64,000 bases of DNA from Candidatus Heimdallarchaeota archaeon (GTDB taxonomy: Archaea; Asgardarchaeota; Heimdallarchaeia; Heimdallarchaeales; Heimdallarchaeaceae), in contig JAHLWR010000004.1 in the NCBI GenBank assembly GCA_019057815.1, positions 1 to 64,000 of the forward strand. Direction: 5' to 3'. The notes under the pieces are model-generated. The model ran no database searches and was not told the DNA's origin. It worked only from the letters and a program-made list of their open reading frames with translations. The position numbers were made by a program, and so were the translations under genes. Of the stretch, positions 17,477-25,723 are shown in pieces (the stretch's first letter is position 1; each line of letters opens with the position of its first letter).

Positions 17477-18862
17477 ATGACCGATTATTTAGATACTCCC
17501 CTTTCATGGGGTTCAGAAACATTGAATGATTTCATATCAATAGAATATGAAAAGCAGACTAAGTTTCTTCATCCTCCTGAATTTTCTAAAAAACCTATGT
17601 TCGAAGGAACAGTTGATGAGGTTCTAGACAAAGTTTTAGCTAATCCAATAGGCTATAATGTTTCTTTTGATGAATTACTCAATCAGAAGTATGAAAAAGG
17701 TAAGCCAGTTGTTTTTGCAGTAGACGATTATACACGCCCGAATATTCACACTAAGATTTTACTTCCAAAATTAATAAACAAGATAATTAAACTAGGTGTA
17801 GTAGAAGAAGATATTAGAATTTTAATAGCTTGTGGAACCCATAGAATCCCTAAAGAAGAAGAGTACACTAAGATTGTAGGTAAGGAAATTGTTGAGAAAT
17901 ACAGAGAAAATATTGTATCACATGACTGCGATAAAGATATAACAATGGTTGGAGAGAGTAAAGCTGGGACACCCATGGGTTTCAATAATTTGGTGTTTGA
18001 AGCCTCAATTCTTATCCCAATAACCGATAGTGAATTACATTACTTTGCTGGTGTAGCAGGGACCATAAAAGAGATTTGCCCAGGATTAGCAGCAAGAGTC
18101 ACTGTAAGTAGAAACCATCCCAAAATGTTTCACAGAGAATTTGGTTTTGTTCCTGGTTGTATGCTTGGAAATGCTGATAAAACAAATCCTGTTATCAGTG
18201 ATATTAAAAACATGGTTTCAATTTTAAAAGAACAAGTAACAATCTTTGGTATAGATACTATTGTTACAGCAGGAAAAATAGTCTATATGAATGCTGGAGA
18301 TCTTGTTAAATTGCATGAGGAAGCCAATGGTCACATTGTTGCGATGAGAACTGTCAAAGTTCCAAAAGCTGGTGATTTAGTAATCACTGGATTGCAAAGT
18401 TGGGGGATCAATTTATATCAAACTGGAAAAGGAATTCATGCATCTTGGAATGCTGTTAGAAAAGATGGTAAAGGTGAAATTCTCATTGTATCTCCTTGCC
18501 CAGACGGTGTAGGAAATGCCAACTTTGAACAAACAATGATTGAAAGCAAGGATTTAAGTCTGCAAGAAGCTTTGGAATACGTTCTTGATAACTATTGTAA
18601 CGAAGAGACATTTAAAATAGGCAATCAAAAACCTGTAGATCTATTAAGGATACAAAAAACAATCGGAGAAGGAAACATGAAAATGATTTCTCTTATGGAT
18701 TCAAATGTTTTGAAAACGGTCTATAGAATCTCTCCTGTTAAAAAACCTGAAGAAGAACCAGTAGAAGCAATAAGAAGAGAAGTTGAAGCTTATATGTCAA
18801 AAAATCCTGCAGGGCAAATATATCTGTTAGATGATCCAGGTCTCTTAATTGTAGTTGAATAA
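17477..18862 (+). CDS. LarA-family nickel-pincer racemase/epimerase
   Basis: LarA-family (DUF2088) enzyme that interconverts 2-hydroxyacid stereoisomers using a nickel-pincer nucleotide. All catalytic positions known from Lactobacillus LarA (H108, H174, K184, H200) can be placed: H122 in ACGTHR, H188 and K198 in LHYFAGVAGTIKE, and H214 in VSRNH, with exactly conserved spacing (10 and 16 residues). DDYTRP at 83-88 is the conserved nucleotide loop. The 461-residue length is somewhat longer than LarA. The cofactor-building genes larB, larC and larE are not in the window. The substrate may differ from lactate, as in other LarA homologues. Confidence 0.85.
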   Translation: MTDYLDTPLSWGSETLNDFISIEYEKQTKFLHPPEFSKKPMFEGTVDEVLDKVLANPIGYNVSFDELLNQKYEKGKPVVFAVDDYTRPNIHTKILLPKLINKIIKLGVVEEDIRILIACGTHRIPKEEEYTKIVGKEIVEKYRENIVSHDCDKDITMVGESKAGTPMGFNNLVFEASILIPITDSELHYFAGVAGTIKEICPGLAARVTVSRNHPKMFHREFGFVPGCMLGNADKTNPVISDIKNMVSILKEQVTIFGIDTIVTAGKIVYMNAGDLVKLHEEANGHIVAMRTVKVPKAGDLVITGLQSWGINLYQTGKGIHASWNAVRKDGKGEILIVSPCPDGVGNANFEQTMIESKDLSLQEALEYVLDNYCNEETFKIGNQKPVDLLRIQKTIGEGNMKMISLMDSNVLKTVYRISPVKKPEEEPVEAIRREVEAYMSKNPAGQIYLLDDPGLLIVVE

Positions 18863-18872
18863 ACTACTTTTT

Positions 18873-19139
18873 TTATAGTTCTGTTGTATCATCAGGCCAC
18901 ATTCTTTCTATAACTTCTGTTTCGCATTTCATACAGAGATTCCTTTTCAATATGATTCCATCTTTATCGGTTTCAAAATTCTGAATCAAACCTCGATCAC
19001 ACAGAATATCAGATTTGCATTCAATGCAGTAAAAATACCTGTTTTTGAATTTGGGTGACCACAAATATTTACTACATGAAGCACATTTTTTGCGAAAATC
19101 GCATTTAAGGTGTTGGGCAATAATTGTCATCTTAGTCAT
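18873..19139 (-). CDS. Small zinc-ribbon protein
   Basis: 88 residues with three Cys pairs: CASC (about 18-21), CIEC near residue 38, and CMKC near residue 72, plus single Cys residues, so at least one zinc ribbon forms. The acidic tail ends PDDTTEL. Its start overlaps the stop of the next upstream zinc-ribbon gene by eight bases; the two appear to be co-expressed. Function unknown. Confidence 0.6.
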   Translation of the reverse strand: MTKMTIIAQHLKCDFRKKCASCSKYLWSPKFKNRYFYCIECKSDILCDRGLIQNFETDKDGIILKRNLCMKCETEVIERMWPDDTTEL

Positions 19140-19362
19140 CCTCTTCTTTTCTCATAATCCATCTATGATAATCACTTTTCCTTTTTTTATCTTGTCTTTC
19201 TTTCTCAGCATCAGAAAAACCGACTTCTCTGATTAGCTCAGCACGAATATTTCTAGCCATTTTTTCATAATCCCATCTCTTAACAGAAAGACCACAGTCT
19301 AAGCAAACCATAAAGGGAGCTTTATATTTCATTTCCCCACCACATTCAGGGCATCGTGCCAT
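19132..19362 (-). CDS. Small zinc-ribbon protein with charged helical tail
   Basis: 76 residues from the ATG used here (MARCPECGG); an upstream in-frame ATG would add nine. The N-terminal zinc ribbon is CPECGGEM...CLDCGLSV, followed by a strongly charged helix (RQDKKRKSDYHRWIMRKEEDD). Short ribbons of this kind often bind RNA, ribosomes or the transcription machinery, but no partner can be named. Confidence 0.6.
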   Translation of the reverse strand: MARCPECGGEMKYKAPFMVCLDCGLSVKRWDYEKMARNIRAELIREVGFSDAEKERQDKKRKSDYHRWIMRKEEDD

Positions 19363-19619
19363 ACATCTAACCTTCTTATTTGATAACAATAATTTTGTAA
19401 GTTTAAAAAATTACCCTAACAAGCAAAAATTATTTTCATTCACATCTATGAGGTTAAGATATCATCAGTTTTACTCTCATTATTTCTGATGTTTTTTGGG
19501 AAATTAATGATTAAAACTCCAACACAAATTAGTATCAACCCAACAATAAGTGTCCAATCAATTGTTTCTCCTTTTATCAAGAGAAAAGAAAAGATAGTTC
19601 CAAAGACAGGAACAAGATT

Positions 19620-21041
19620 AATGATGAGTTATTGTCTCCTTGTAACATTAGACAAGAGTTAGTTAAGTGTATTTCTTAGAGGTCATTACAATGCTTCGAT
19701 GCTCACTCTGAGTGGATACATCACGTATCCTCCTACCCCGTTCACACTACGTTGAGGTAGTGCTTTCGGATCGCTTTTGACTAGAATGTTGTACGCTGCG
19801 TTCACATCAGCGTTGATGAGAAAACCTTGAGCAGATTTGAACAACCCTCGGGTAACTCGTCGTCCAGCATATTTCTGTCTTTCTTGGGGAAATTCATTAT
19901 CCAAAAAACTGCATTTAGAGGTATATTCTTCTGGGATGAGCTCGACTTTTATCCCTTTCTCTGCAGCCTTATACTTCAGCATGTTAATAATACGCATATA
20001 AGGGATAGCAACAAACATCTGGGTGAGTTTTTTCCAGAAATGCACCCCTTGTTTCCATTTCTTGTTATAGCCAATAATTACCTCATGGATGTTTCGTTCC
20101 ACCCACAAATCTACTAGATAACTAGTGAGCTTGTGTATGGCATCCTTAAGTTTCTTTCTCCATTTTTCCCTGAGCTTATAATATGCTGGACCATAATTTA
20201 GTCTATTCTTCACCTTCAGCTGTTTTCTTTGCTGTTGGACATATTGTTCGCGTAATTGTGTTTGTTTCTTCAAATAATATTGTGTAATGGATTTTATTCC
20301 TTTCCCTGCGTCCTTGATAACAATCGGTTGTGAGCCGAGGTTATCCACAAAGGTCACAAGGTTGACCATCCCTAGATCGATCGCTCCTTTCCGTTTTGTT
20401 CGTTTTCTAAGTTTAGGTAAGGTTTTTTGATAGACAATTTCAATAGTATATCCTACTCTTCGTGGTACTATCCTCACTTCTCGCAATTTTGTTAGAGGAG
20501 TTAGTCGTGTTTTGTAATGGAACCCCACTTTTTTGGGAAGGACTAGCCATCCATTGATTATCCTTGCTTGTTGGTTGGTAATAATTGCTACCACCTCCCC
20601 ATCCTTAGCCTTATATCCAGGAGGACGAGGCGTAGCGAAGAACGCTTCAGGATTCGCTCTCCACTCCTTTTTTGCTTGGAAATATCCTTTCCAATTTCTG
20701 CAAAGAAGTTTGAGGGTGTGTTGGGCAGTATGGGCGGGAAGAACCTTGTAACATTCTTCTTGTTTAAGTAACTTATTAAGATCATAGTAGAAGAGAATCT
20801 TACTCTCCTTCTCCAACGATTTTTTTACCAGAAAATTTGCTCGATTGTAGAGATTTTTGACTTGATGACAAAGCTTACTTAACGTTGGAATATAACCTAC
20901 TTCTATGCATTCCACTCTAAGAACTTTTGTCATCCTTAGTTTACCCAGACGTAGATATAAAAACTCTAGTAATATTTGCACCAAAGAGTAGTTTAAGATG
21001 ATTGTTACGTCCCCTTATGTGATAAGGAGACAAATATTATT
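19620..21041 (-). mobile_element. IS200/IS605-superfamily element carrying tnpB only (1422 bp)
   Basis: Boundaries come from repairing the host EamA frame: the left end directly follows TTTATG on the minus strand, and no target duplication is seen. A 10-base motif is inverted near the two ends (AAGGAGACAA at 21024-21033, TTGTCTCCTT at 19632-19641). The left end has a hairpin CCTTAT-CAC-ATAAGG (minus strand) and the right end TTGTCT...AGACAA (19632-19655). No tnpA is present. In such elements a guide RNA is normally made from the 3' end of tnpB and the right end (known biology), here about 19620-19800. Confidence 0.85.
19686..20933 (-). CDS. tnpB: TnpB RNA-guided nuclease homologue, clade without zinc ribbon
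   Basis: About 415 residues from the ATG at 20933 (MTKVLRVEC). RuvC-I Asp is in GAIDLGMVNLV and RuvC-III Asp in FLINADVNAAYNI. The canonical RuvC-II ED motif is replaced by HEVIIGYNKKWKQ, and the C-x2-C zinc ribbon is missing (only TSKCSFLDNE remains). This resembles the TnpB group with IGxNK-WKQ in place of VxED, where an acidic residue elsewhere (perhaps in PEEYTSK) is thought to complete the site. The reading frame is full length. The element lies within the broken EamA gene in the same orientation. Confidence 0.88.
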   Translation of the reverse strand: MTKVLRVECIEVGYIPTLSKLCHQVKNLYNRANFLVKKSLEKESKILFYYDLNKLLKQEECYKVLPAHTAQHTLKLLCRNWKGYFQAKKEWRANPEAFFATPRPPGYKAKDGEVVAIITNQQARIINGWLVLPKKVGFHYKTRLTPLTKLREVRIVPRRVGYTIEIVYQKTLPKLRKRTKRKGAIDLGMVNLVTFVDNLGSQPIVIKDAGKGIKSITQYYLKKQTQLREQYVQQQRKQLKVKNRLNYGPAYYKLREKWRKKLKDAIHKLTSYLVDLWVERNIHEVIIGYNKKWKQGVHFWKKLTQMFVAIPYMRIINMLKYKAAEKGIKVELIPEEYTSKCSFLDNEFPQERQKYAGRRVTRGLFKSAQGFLINADVNAAYNILVKSDPKALPQRSVNGVGGYVMYPLRVSIEAL

Positions 21042-21915
21042 CATAAAAATCCTTGTATGAGTTGCACCTATTTTTGAAACTGAGGTGAAGTAAAAGAAAA
21101 AACCTAAAACTGTGGGTAACAAACCTAAAATACAGATTCCAATCCAAAAAAAGGTTTCAATGTTAACCAATGATGACCAATTATTTTCTATAGAAGCTGA
21201 AACACCAAAAAGAATCATGCCTACGAAAGTTGCACAAGCTGTAACTTCAAATGAAGAGACTTTTTTCATTACTGTTTTACCATAAGTTGTATAGAGACTC
21301 CAGAAAACAAATCCGATTAAAACAATAATATTTCCTATGAGATGTTCCTTGTTGTAAACAAAGATCTGTCTTATTCCTACAATAAAGATGACTCCGATAA
21401 AACTTAAAACAAGCCCACTATATTGCATTTCTTACTAAGACGCTCTTTGAGAAAAACAAATGCTATAATTGATATTAGAGCAGGTTGAATTCCAGCGATC
21501 ATAGCTCCTTGAGAAGCAGTAGTGAATTTCATCCCAGTAAGATAAAGCATTCCATAACCAAAGATTCCAATAATACCCAAAATACTAATATCTAGAAGAA
21601 ATCTACGGGTGTATTTTCGATTTTCTTTTTTCATTAAAACTAAAAATATTGGAACAAAAATACAACTAGCTATAAAAAAACGGAAAAATCCTATAGTGAT
21701 TGGAGAAGCTAATTCTACTAAAAGTTTTGAAATAGGCCAGCTTAATCCCCAGAAAGCCATCGCTATTGTTAATAAAATGTAGTATTTTGAATTTTCTAGC
21801 TTCATGGGATTATTCTTCCGTCTATTGTTAGTTGAAATAAGATTATTCAGTTTAAGCAATTTTTCATTATTTAGTTTAAATATCCTTTGCAAAAACTGTT
21901 ATTCAGAAGAATAAA

Positions 21916-22006
21916 TGGTGCACGCACCGGAATTCGAATCCGGGTCAGAGGCGTTCTCCTTTGTTACAAATGGGAGGCCTCGGTCCTACCACTAGACTAT
22001 GCATGC
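21916..22006 (-). tRNA. tRNA-Gly(CCC) with 17-nt intron and encoded CCA
   Basis: Acceptor stem GCATGCA/TGCGTGC, D-arm GTCTAGTGGTAGGAC, anticodon stem GAGGC/GCCTC, T-arm CCGGGTTCGAATTCCGG, discriminator A and genomically encoded CCA (21916-21918). The anticodon loop reads CTCCCA-intron-C, giving anticodon CCC. The intron (21954-21970) sits at canonical position 37/38. CTCC of the exon pairs with GGAG of the intron, leaving bulges CA^T and AA^C, a standard bulge-helix-bulge for archaeal splicing endonuclease. Confidence 0.95.
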
Positions 22007-22174
22007 AGAAAACATATCTTATAAAAATCGTATGTTTAAAATTTTTTCTCTTATTGAACAATTCTATCACAATATTTGAATATAAGCTTCCAATAATGTT
22101 TATTGGGAATGATAGGAAGGCATTTGATCTAGCTTTTGCAATGAGATCAAGAAGCTTAGTTGACCCATATATAC

Positions 22175-23371
22175 TCATTTAATTTCTTCCATTATAGAGT
22201 TTAGAGTTCCTGTCAGTGTTTTAACTTCTTCTTCTGTATTGTAAAGGTGAGTCGATACTCTTACAATTGAGTTCTGATCAATATCTTTCATAAATAAATG
22301 AGAACATAAAGCTCCACTTCTGACTACAATGTTTTTCAAATCTTCTAGAATTATTGCTATGTCGTGAGGTTCTAAAATTTCGCAACTAAATGATACTATT
22401 GGTCCTTTTTCCACTCCATTTGTGTCTAATAATTTTATATGTGGAACGCTCTTGAGATTTTTTGTTAAAAGTTTTCTAAGCGATTGTTCATGTTTTTTGA
22501 TTTTCTCTAATCCAACTTCTGATAACAATTCTAAACTTTTAGCTAAACCAACTATTCCTGCTTGATTTAAAATACCTGGTTCATATTTATTTTTTAGAGT
22601 AAGATTATAGCCTTTTTCCTCTATAGAATTAATCGGTCCTCCTCCTACAATTACTGGATTGTAATTCTCCTCGATTCCATTCATGAGAATTTGAAAAGAT
22701 GTTCCTTGGGGACCTAAAGCTCCTATTGCACCACTTGATAAAATTATATCAGGGGAAATGGTAGAGAAATCTAAAGGTTCATGTCCTACAATAGTGCTAA
22801 TATCTAATATGAAAACAATATTTGAATCTTGACATACCTTGGCAATTTTTTGCCAATCCCTCTTTATTCCATTTCCTGTCGTTAAAGCTGAAAAAACTGC
22901 TATTCTGGTCTCATTGCAAATCTTTTCTTGGAGATTTGTTTCAAAATCCTGTTCATCCTTTAGATAGAGATAGTCTATTTCTGTGCCATTAAACTCTCTA
23001 CTTCGCATAATAGGTGCAAGAATTGAATGTTCTTCAATAGTACTAGTGATTATTTTGCCATTCTTGGGAAGATTAAGACCTAAAAGTGAATTGATAAGTA
23101 TGGTTTCTCTCGATGGCATGAATGAAATTTGTTTTTTTTCGATTTTGAAGAAGTTAGCTATTGAATTCCTTGATTCTTCAATGTGTTTAGCAGAGCACAA
23201 TGTAGGTTGATTAATTCCTTTGCCTACAGAACCTCCACAATATTTGTAAAAATCGTTCAATTTTTCTAGTGTAGCTACAGGTATTCTACCAATCGAAGCT
23301 GAATCGAAAAAAATTTCATCATGAGGGAAATAGAAATCGATTCCAAATCTGTTGGAAACTTTCATTCTCAT
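22175..23371 (-). CDS. Class V aminotransferase-fold protein lacking the PLP lysine
   Basis: 398 residues with the fold of SufS/CsdA cysteine desulfurases: FFDSASIGRIP start, EEHSILAP where the ring-stacking His lies, FILDISTIVGHEPLD for the PLP-Asp, and a C-terminal RSGALCSH loop like the cysteine loop. The segment that normally reads SGHK-x2-GP-x-G reads SSGAIGALGPQG, with no lysine nearby, so the Schiff base cannot form in the usual way. The PLP-neighbour Gln is also absent. The frame is intact over the full length, so it may be a binding or regulatory pseudoenzyme. A lysine-bearing homologue lies at 51178-52395. Confidence 0.75.
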   Translation of the reverse strand: MRMKVSNRFGIDFYFPHDEIFFDSASIGRIPVATLEKLNDFYKYCGGSVGKGINQPTLCSAKHIEESRNSIANFFKIEKKQISFMPSRETILINSLLGLNLPKNGKIITSTIEEHSILAPIMRSREFNGTEIDYLYLKDEQDFETNLQEKICNETRIAVFSALTTGNGIKRDWQKIAKVCQDSNIVFILDISTIVGHEPLDFSTISPDIILSSGAIGALGPQGTSFQILMNGIEENYNPVIVGGGPINSIEEKGYNLTLKNKYEPGILNQAGIVGLAKSLELLSEVGLEKIKKHEQSLRKLLTKNLKSVPHIKLLDTNGVEKGPIVSFSCEILEPHDIAIILEDLKNIVVRSGALCSHLFMKDIDQNSIVRVSTHLYNTEEEVKTLTGTLNSIMEEIK

Positions 23372-23445
23372 TTCTGGTGAATAGATTTACTTTAAAAACT
23401 TTCCAATCATCATTTTTTTAAAGAAGATAACATCGTTAAATAAGA

Positions 23446-23886
23446 ATGGTTATTCCAAATAGCATAAAAAAAGAAATTGTGACTACTATTAATACTCTTG
23501 ATACTCTTAAAAAAGAGCTTTCTCAGCTAAAAGATAGTGAAATCAACACACTTATCTGGCAAATTCGAGCTAATTTAGAACTTATATATATTGAACTAAA
23601 ATTCTCGTTGAAAAAAGAGATGTCAATCGAAAAATGGCAAACAGATTTCCTAGAAAAGTTAAAAGGGACAAGCTCAAGGAAAAAAGCTATAATTATACTT
23701 AATTCATTAAACTCAGATAGTACTTATTTCTCAAAATTGATATCTTCAAATAAAGAAAAGGGCTATAGAGAGCTTTGGGAGTTGAAAGAAATAATTTCTT
23801 CTATTTTTGCAGCTTTTCCTGCAGCTAGTTACAGTTTTAGAGATGGAGAAGTAACGCAAAAAAGAGAAGAAATATTTGATTTCTAG
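23446..23886 (+). CDS. Helical protein of unknown function
   Basis: Not recognised. 146 residues, nearly all helical and Lys/Glu/Leu-rich, with likely coiled-coil stretches at residues 8-30 and 40-60 and no cysteines or obvious active site. Followed in the same direction 54 bases later by another unknown protein. Strong continuous frame and an ATG near an AT-rich promoter support it as real. Confidence 0.5.
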   Translation: MVIPNSIKKEIVTTINTLDTLKKELSQLKDSEINTLIWQIRANLELIYIELKFSLKKEMSIEKWQTDFLEKLKGTSSRKKAIIILNSLNSDSTYFSKLISSNKEKGYRELWELKEIISSIFAAFPAASYSFRDGEVTQKREEIFDF

Positions 23887-23940
23887 ACTAACAATGTTTT
23901 TTTAAAGCATTTTTACTTTACATAATTAGGATGTGAAAAA

Positions 23941-24429
23941 ATGATTTCTACTAATAAAGAGTTTAAATCTGACAAAGAAAAAATTAGGGAAGCTCTTAAG
24001 TTAGTAGATTTCATATGTCCTACGAGAAATTTCAATTATCCATGTGTTGTCTGTAAAGAATGTAGAGAAATGGATTTGAAGCAATATTTTCTTGAAAATG
24101 GTATAATTGAAAAAACGAAAAATTCAAGCCTTATCTCCATGGTTTTTGAACTTAAAGACCCTTTTGATGATATGCTATTGAAAAGACTTTCTAATTCTTT
24201 AGCTGAAGCGTCCAAAATAGTTCAGAAAGTACCTGAACCAGGTTTTACAATAACTTTTTTTATCTCTGATGCTTTGTTAGAACGCGTGGAGAATAAGCAA
24301 GATTTAGTCAATTTCATTGCAGATTTCAAACATACTTTTCTTACAGAAACCATATCTGCAAAAAGTGCAATCAATAAATGGGAAAGGTCAACAGTAAAAC
24401 GTTTAGTTTGGGATATGGGTATACGCTAA
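23941..24429 (+). CDS. Unknown protein with N-terminal four-Cys cluster
   Basis: Not recognised. 162 residues. The N-terminal cluster C-x9-C-x2-C-x2-C (ICPTRNFNYPCVVCKECREMD, about residues 22-36) should bind zinc or an Fe-S cluster. The rest is alpha/beta with the strand GFTITFFISD. It is preceded by the helical gene on the same strand and is convergent with the radical SAM gene that ends six bases away. Confidence 0.5.
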   Translation: MISTNKEFKSDKEKIREALKLVDFICPTRNFNYPCVVCKECREMDLKQYFLENGIIEKTKNSSLISMVFELKDPFDDMLLKRLSNSLAEASKIVQKVPEPGFTITFFISDALLERVENKQDLVNFIADFKHTFLTETISAKSAINKWERSTVKRLVWDMGIR

Positions 24430-24434
24430 CCATA

Positions 24435-25619
24435 TCAAGAAACACTTTTCCAGTAAAGTCCAAGATCATCAGCATGTTTTCTTACATCAAACATTTCTAA
24501 TGTTGAAGGTCTCCTATTTATTTCAGGGTTTTCTCCCCGTAAAATCCGATAATCAGGATGGTATTGACCCATGATATTAGTTAAAGGTGTTTTAAGATTT
24601 TCATTAATCCAATCTAAAATAGGTATTGAACAGCATTTAGTGTGCTCTGGCATAACTAAATGTCTGATAATATATTCACCACTACCTCTTTGTTCAATAA
24701 ATGACATATTGCGTGAAATAGCATCCCAATAGTTAGACACTTTCGAATATTTTTTTGCACATTCATTATTGCTGTATTTTATATCTGGAAGCCATATATC
24801 AAAAATATCTGAAATAAGTTTCATACTATTTTCAGACAAGAACATATTGCTATTCCAGAGCATAGGGAGATTGACTTGGGCATGAAGTAAAGATTCAATA
24901 ATAACGTGCATATTTGGAGTGGGATCCCCTCCTACAAAGTTAATATTTCTTGCTCCCTGCTTTAAGAGCGTATAATACATCGATGCTAATTCTATAGATC
25001 TGACACTTTTTCCCTTAATTATATTAAAATCATATTCTTGGCTAATGTCCCAGTTTTGACAAAAGGAACACCGCATTGTGCAGCCATAAAAGAAAATCGT
25101 CCCACTCGGGCTTACAGGAGCTTCTTCTCCCATATGAATAAATGAACTTGTAACATACGCTTTGTCATCTATTTTACACTTACCCAATTGACTTGACTTG
25201 CGGTTAACACTGCATTTATTTTCACAAAAAGTACAGCTCTCAATCATTTTATCGAAAATAACCCATTTTAATAGCAGAAAGTTCAGTTTTTGAATTTCGT
25301 CCAATGAATGCTCGATAGAAACTTCTTTTTCTAGATCTTGAATTGTGTAAGATTGCTTTTGATTAGTCCATACCTTAAACTTTAGATGCGTCTGTTCATG
25401 TATTTCAAGAAGCTCCTCTAGATTTGAATCAGTCTGGAAAGAAACATAAAATAATCGAGCGAGTTTATATCTGGGGAGTTTATTTTCTTTAAATATTTCT
25501 TGATAAGTGTTTAGTCTATCTTTTAACTCGTGTTGTTGCCATACTGATTGAACATCACGTCGAAGAAAAGCACACATTGTAATGGTATACTCTTTCTGTT
25601 TGATATGTTTTTTGTTCAA
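24435..25619 (-). CDS. Radical SAM protein, PflA/AmmeMemoRadiSam-like, with long N-terminal extension
   Basis: 394 residues. The first ~125 residues are a helical extension not found in the shorter family members. Then a Cys cluster (CTFCENKC...GKC, 129-148) precedes the 4Fe-4S motif C180-x3-C184-x2-C187 in FYGCTMRCSFCQNWDIS. NFVGGDPTPN is the SAM-contacting glycine strand and DIWLPDIKYS a later conserved strand. Divergent from another radical SAM gene, with a shared promoter region of about 100 bases. Activity unknown; activation of glycyl-radical or a Memo/AMMECR1-linked reaction are possible by family analogy. Confidence 0.85.
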   Translation of the reverse strand: MNKKHIKQKEYTITMCAFLRRDVQSVWQQHELKDRLNTYQEIFKENKLPRYKLARLFYVSFQTDSNLEELLEIHEQTHLKFKVWTNQKQSYTIQDLEKEVSIEHSLDEIQKLNFLLLKWVIFDKMIESCTFCENKCSVNRKSSQLGKCKIDDKAYVTSSFIHMGEEAPVSPSGTIFFYGCTMRCSFCQNWDISQEYDFNIIKGKSVRSIELASMYYTLLKQGARNINFVGGDPTPNMHVIIESLLHAQVNLPMLWNSNMFLSENSMKLISDIFDIWLPDIKYSNNECAKKYSKVSNYWDAISRNMSFIEQRGSGEYIIRHLVMPEHTKCCSIPILDWINENLKTPLTNIMGQYHPDYRILRGENPEINRRPSTLEMFDVRKHADDLGLYWKSVS

Positions 25620-25723
25620 ATGACAAAATATATCGAGATTGAATCAAACAATAACAAAGATTCTTGATAGTTGCTTACTTAAAAAACTTTAATAATTACA
25701 GATTGAGGACTAAATAGGTTTAA

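Larger units (their letters stand above)
19446..21805 (-). pseudogene. EamA/DMT-family transporter, interrupted by TnpB element and frameshifted
   Basis: Three pieces of one ten-helix drug/metabolite transporter. The N-terminal half (21429-21805, beginning MKLENSKYY) runs to ERLSKKC. One missing base in an A-run at about 21418-21420 shifts the frame. The middle continues as YSGLVLSFIGVIFIV to ATHTRIFM (21042-21428). The C-terminal piece, NLVPVFGTIFSFLL to the stop at 19446, resumes beyond the inserted element. Removing 19620-21041 joins TTTATG to AATCTTGTT and restores IFM-NLVPVFG. Both lesions mean no functional transporter is made. Confidence 0.88.

Noticed and set aside
20533-20785. Small frames on both strands within the first tnpB
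   Set aside because: Overlap the full-length TnpB frame and show no recognisable domain.
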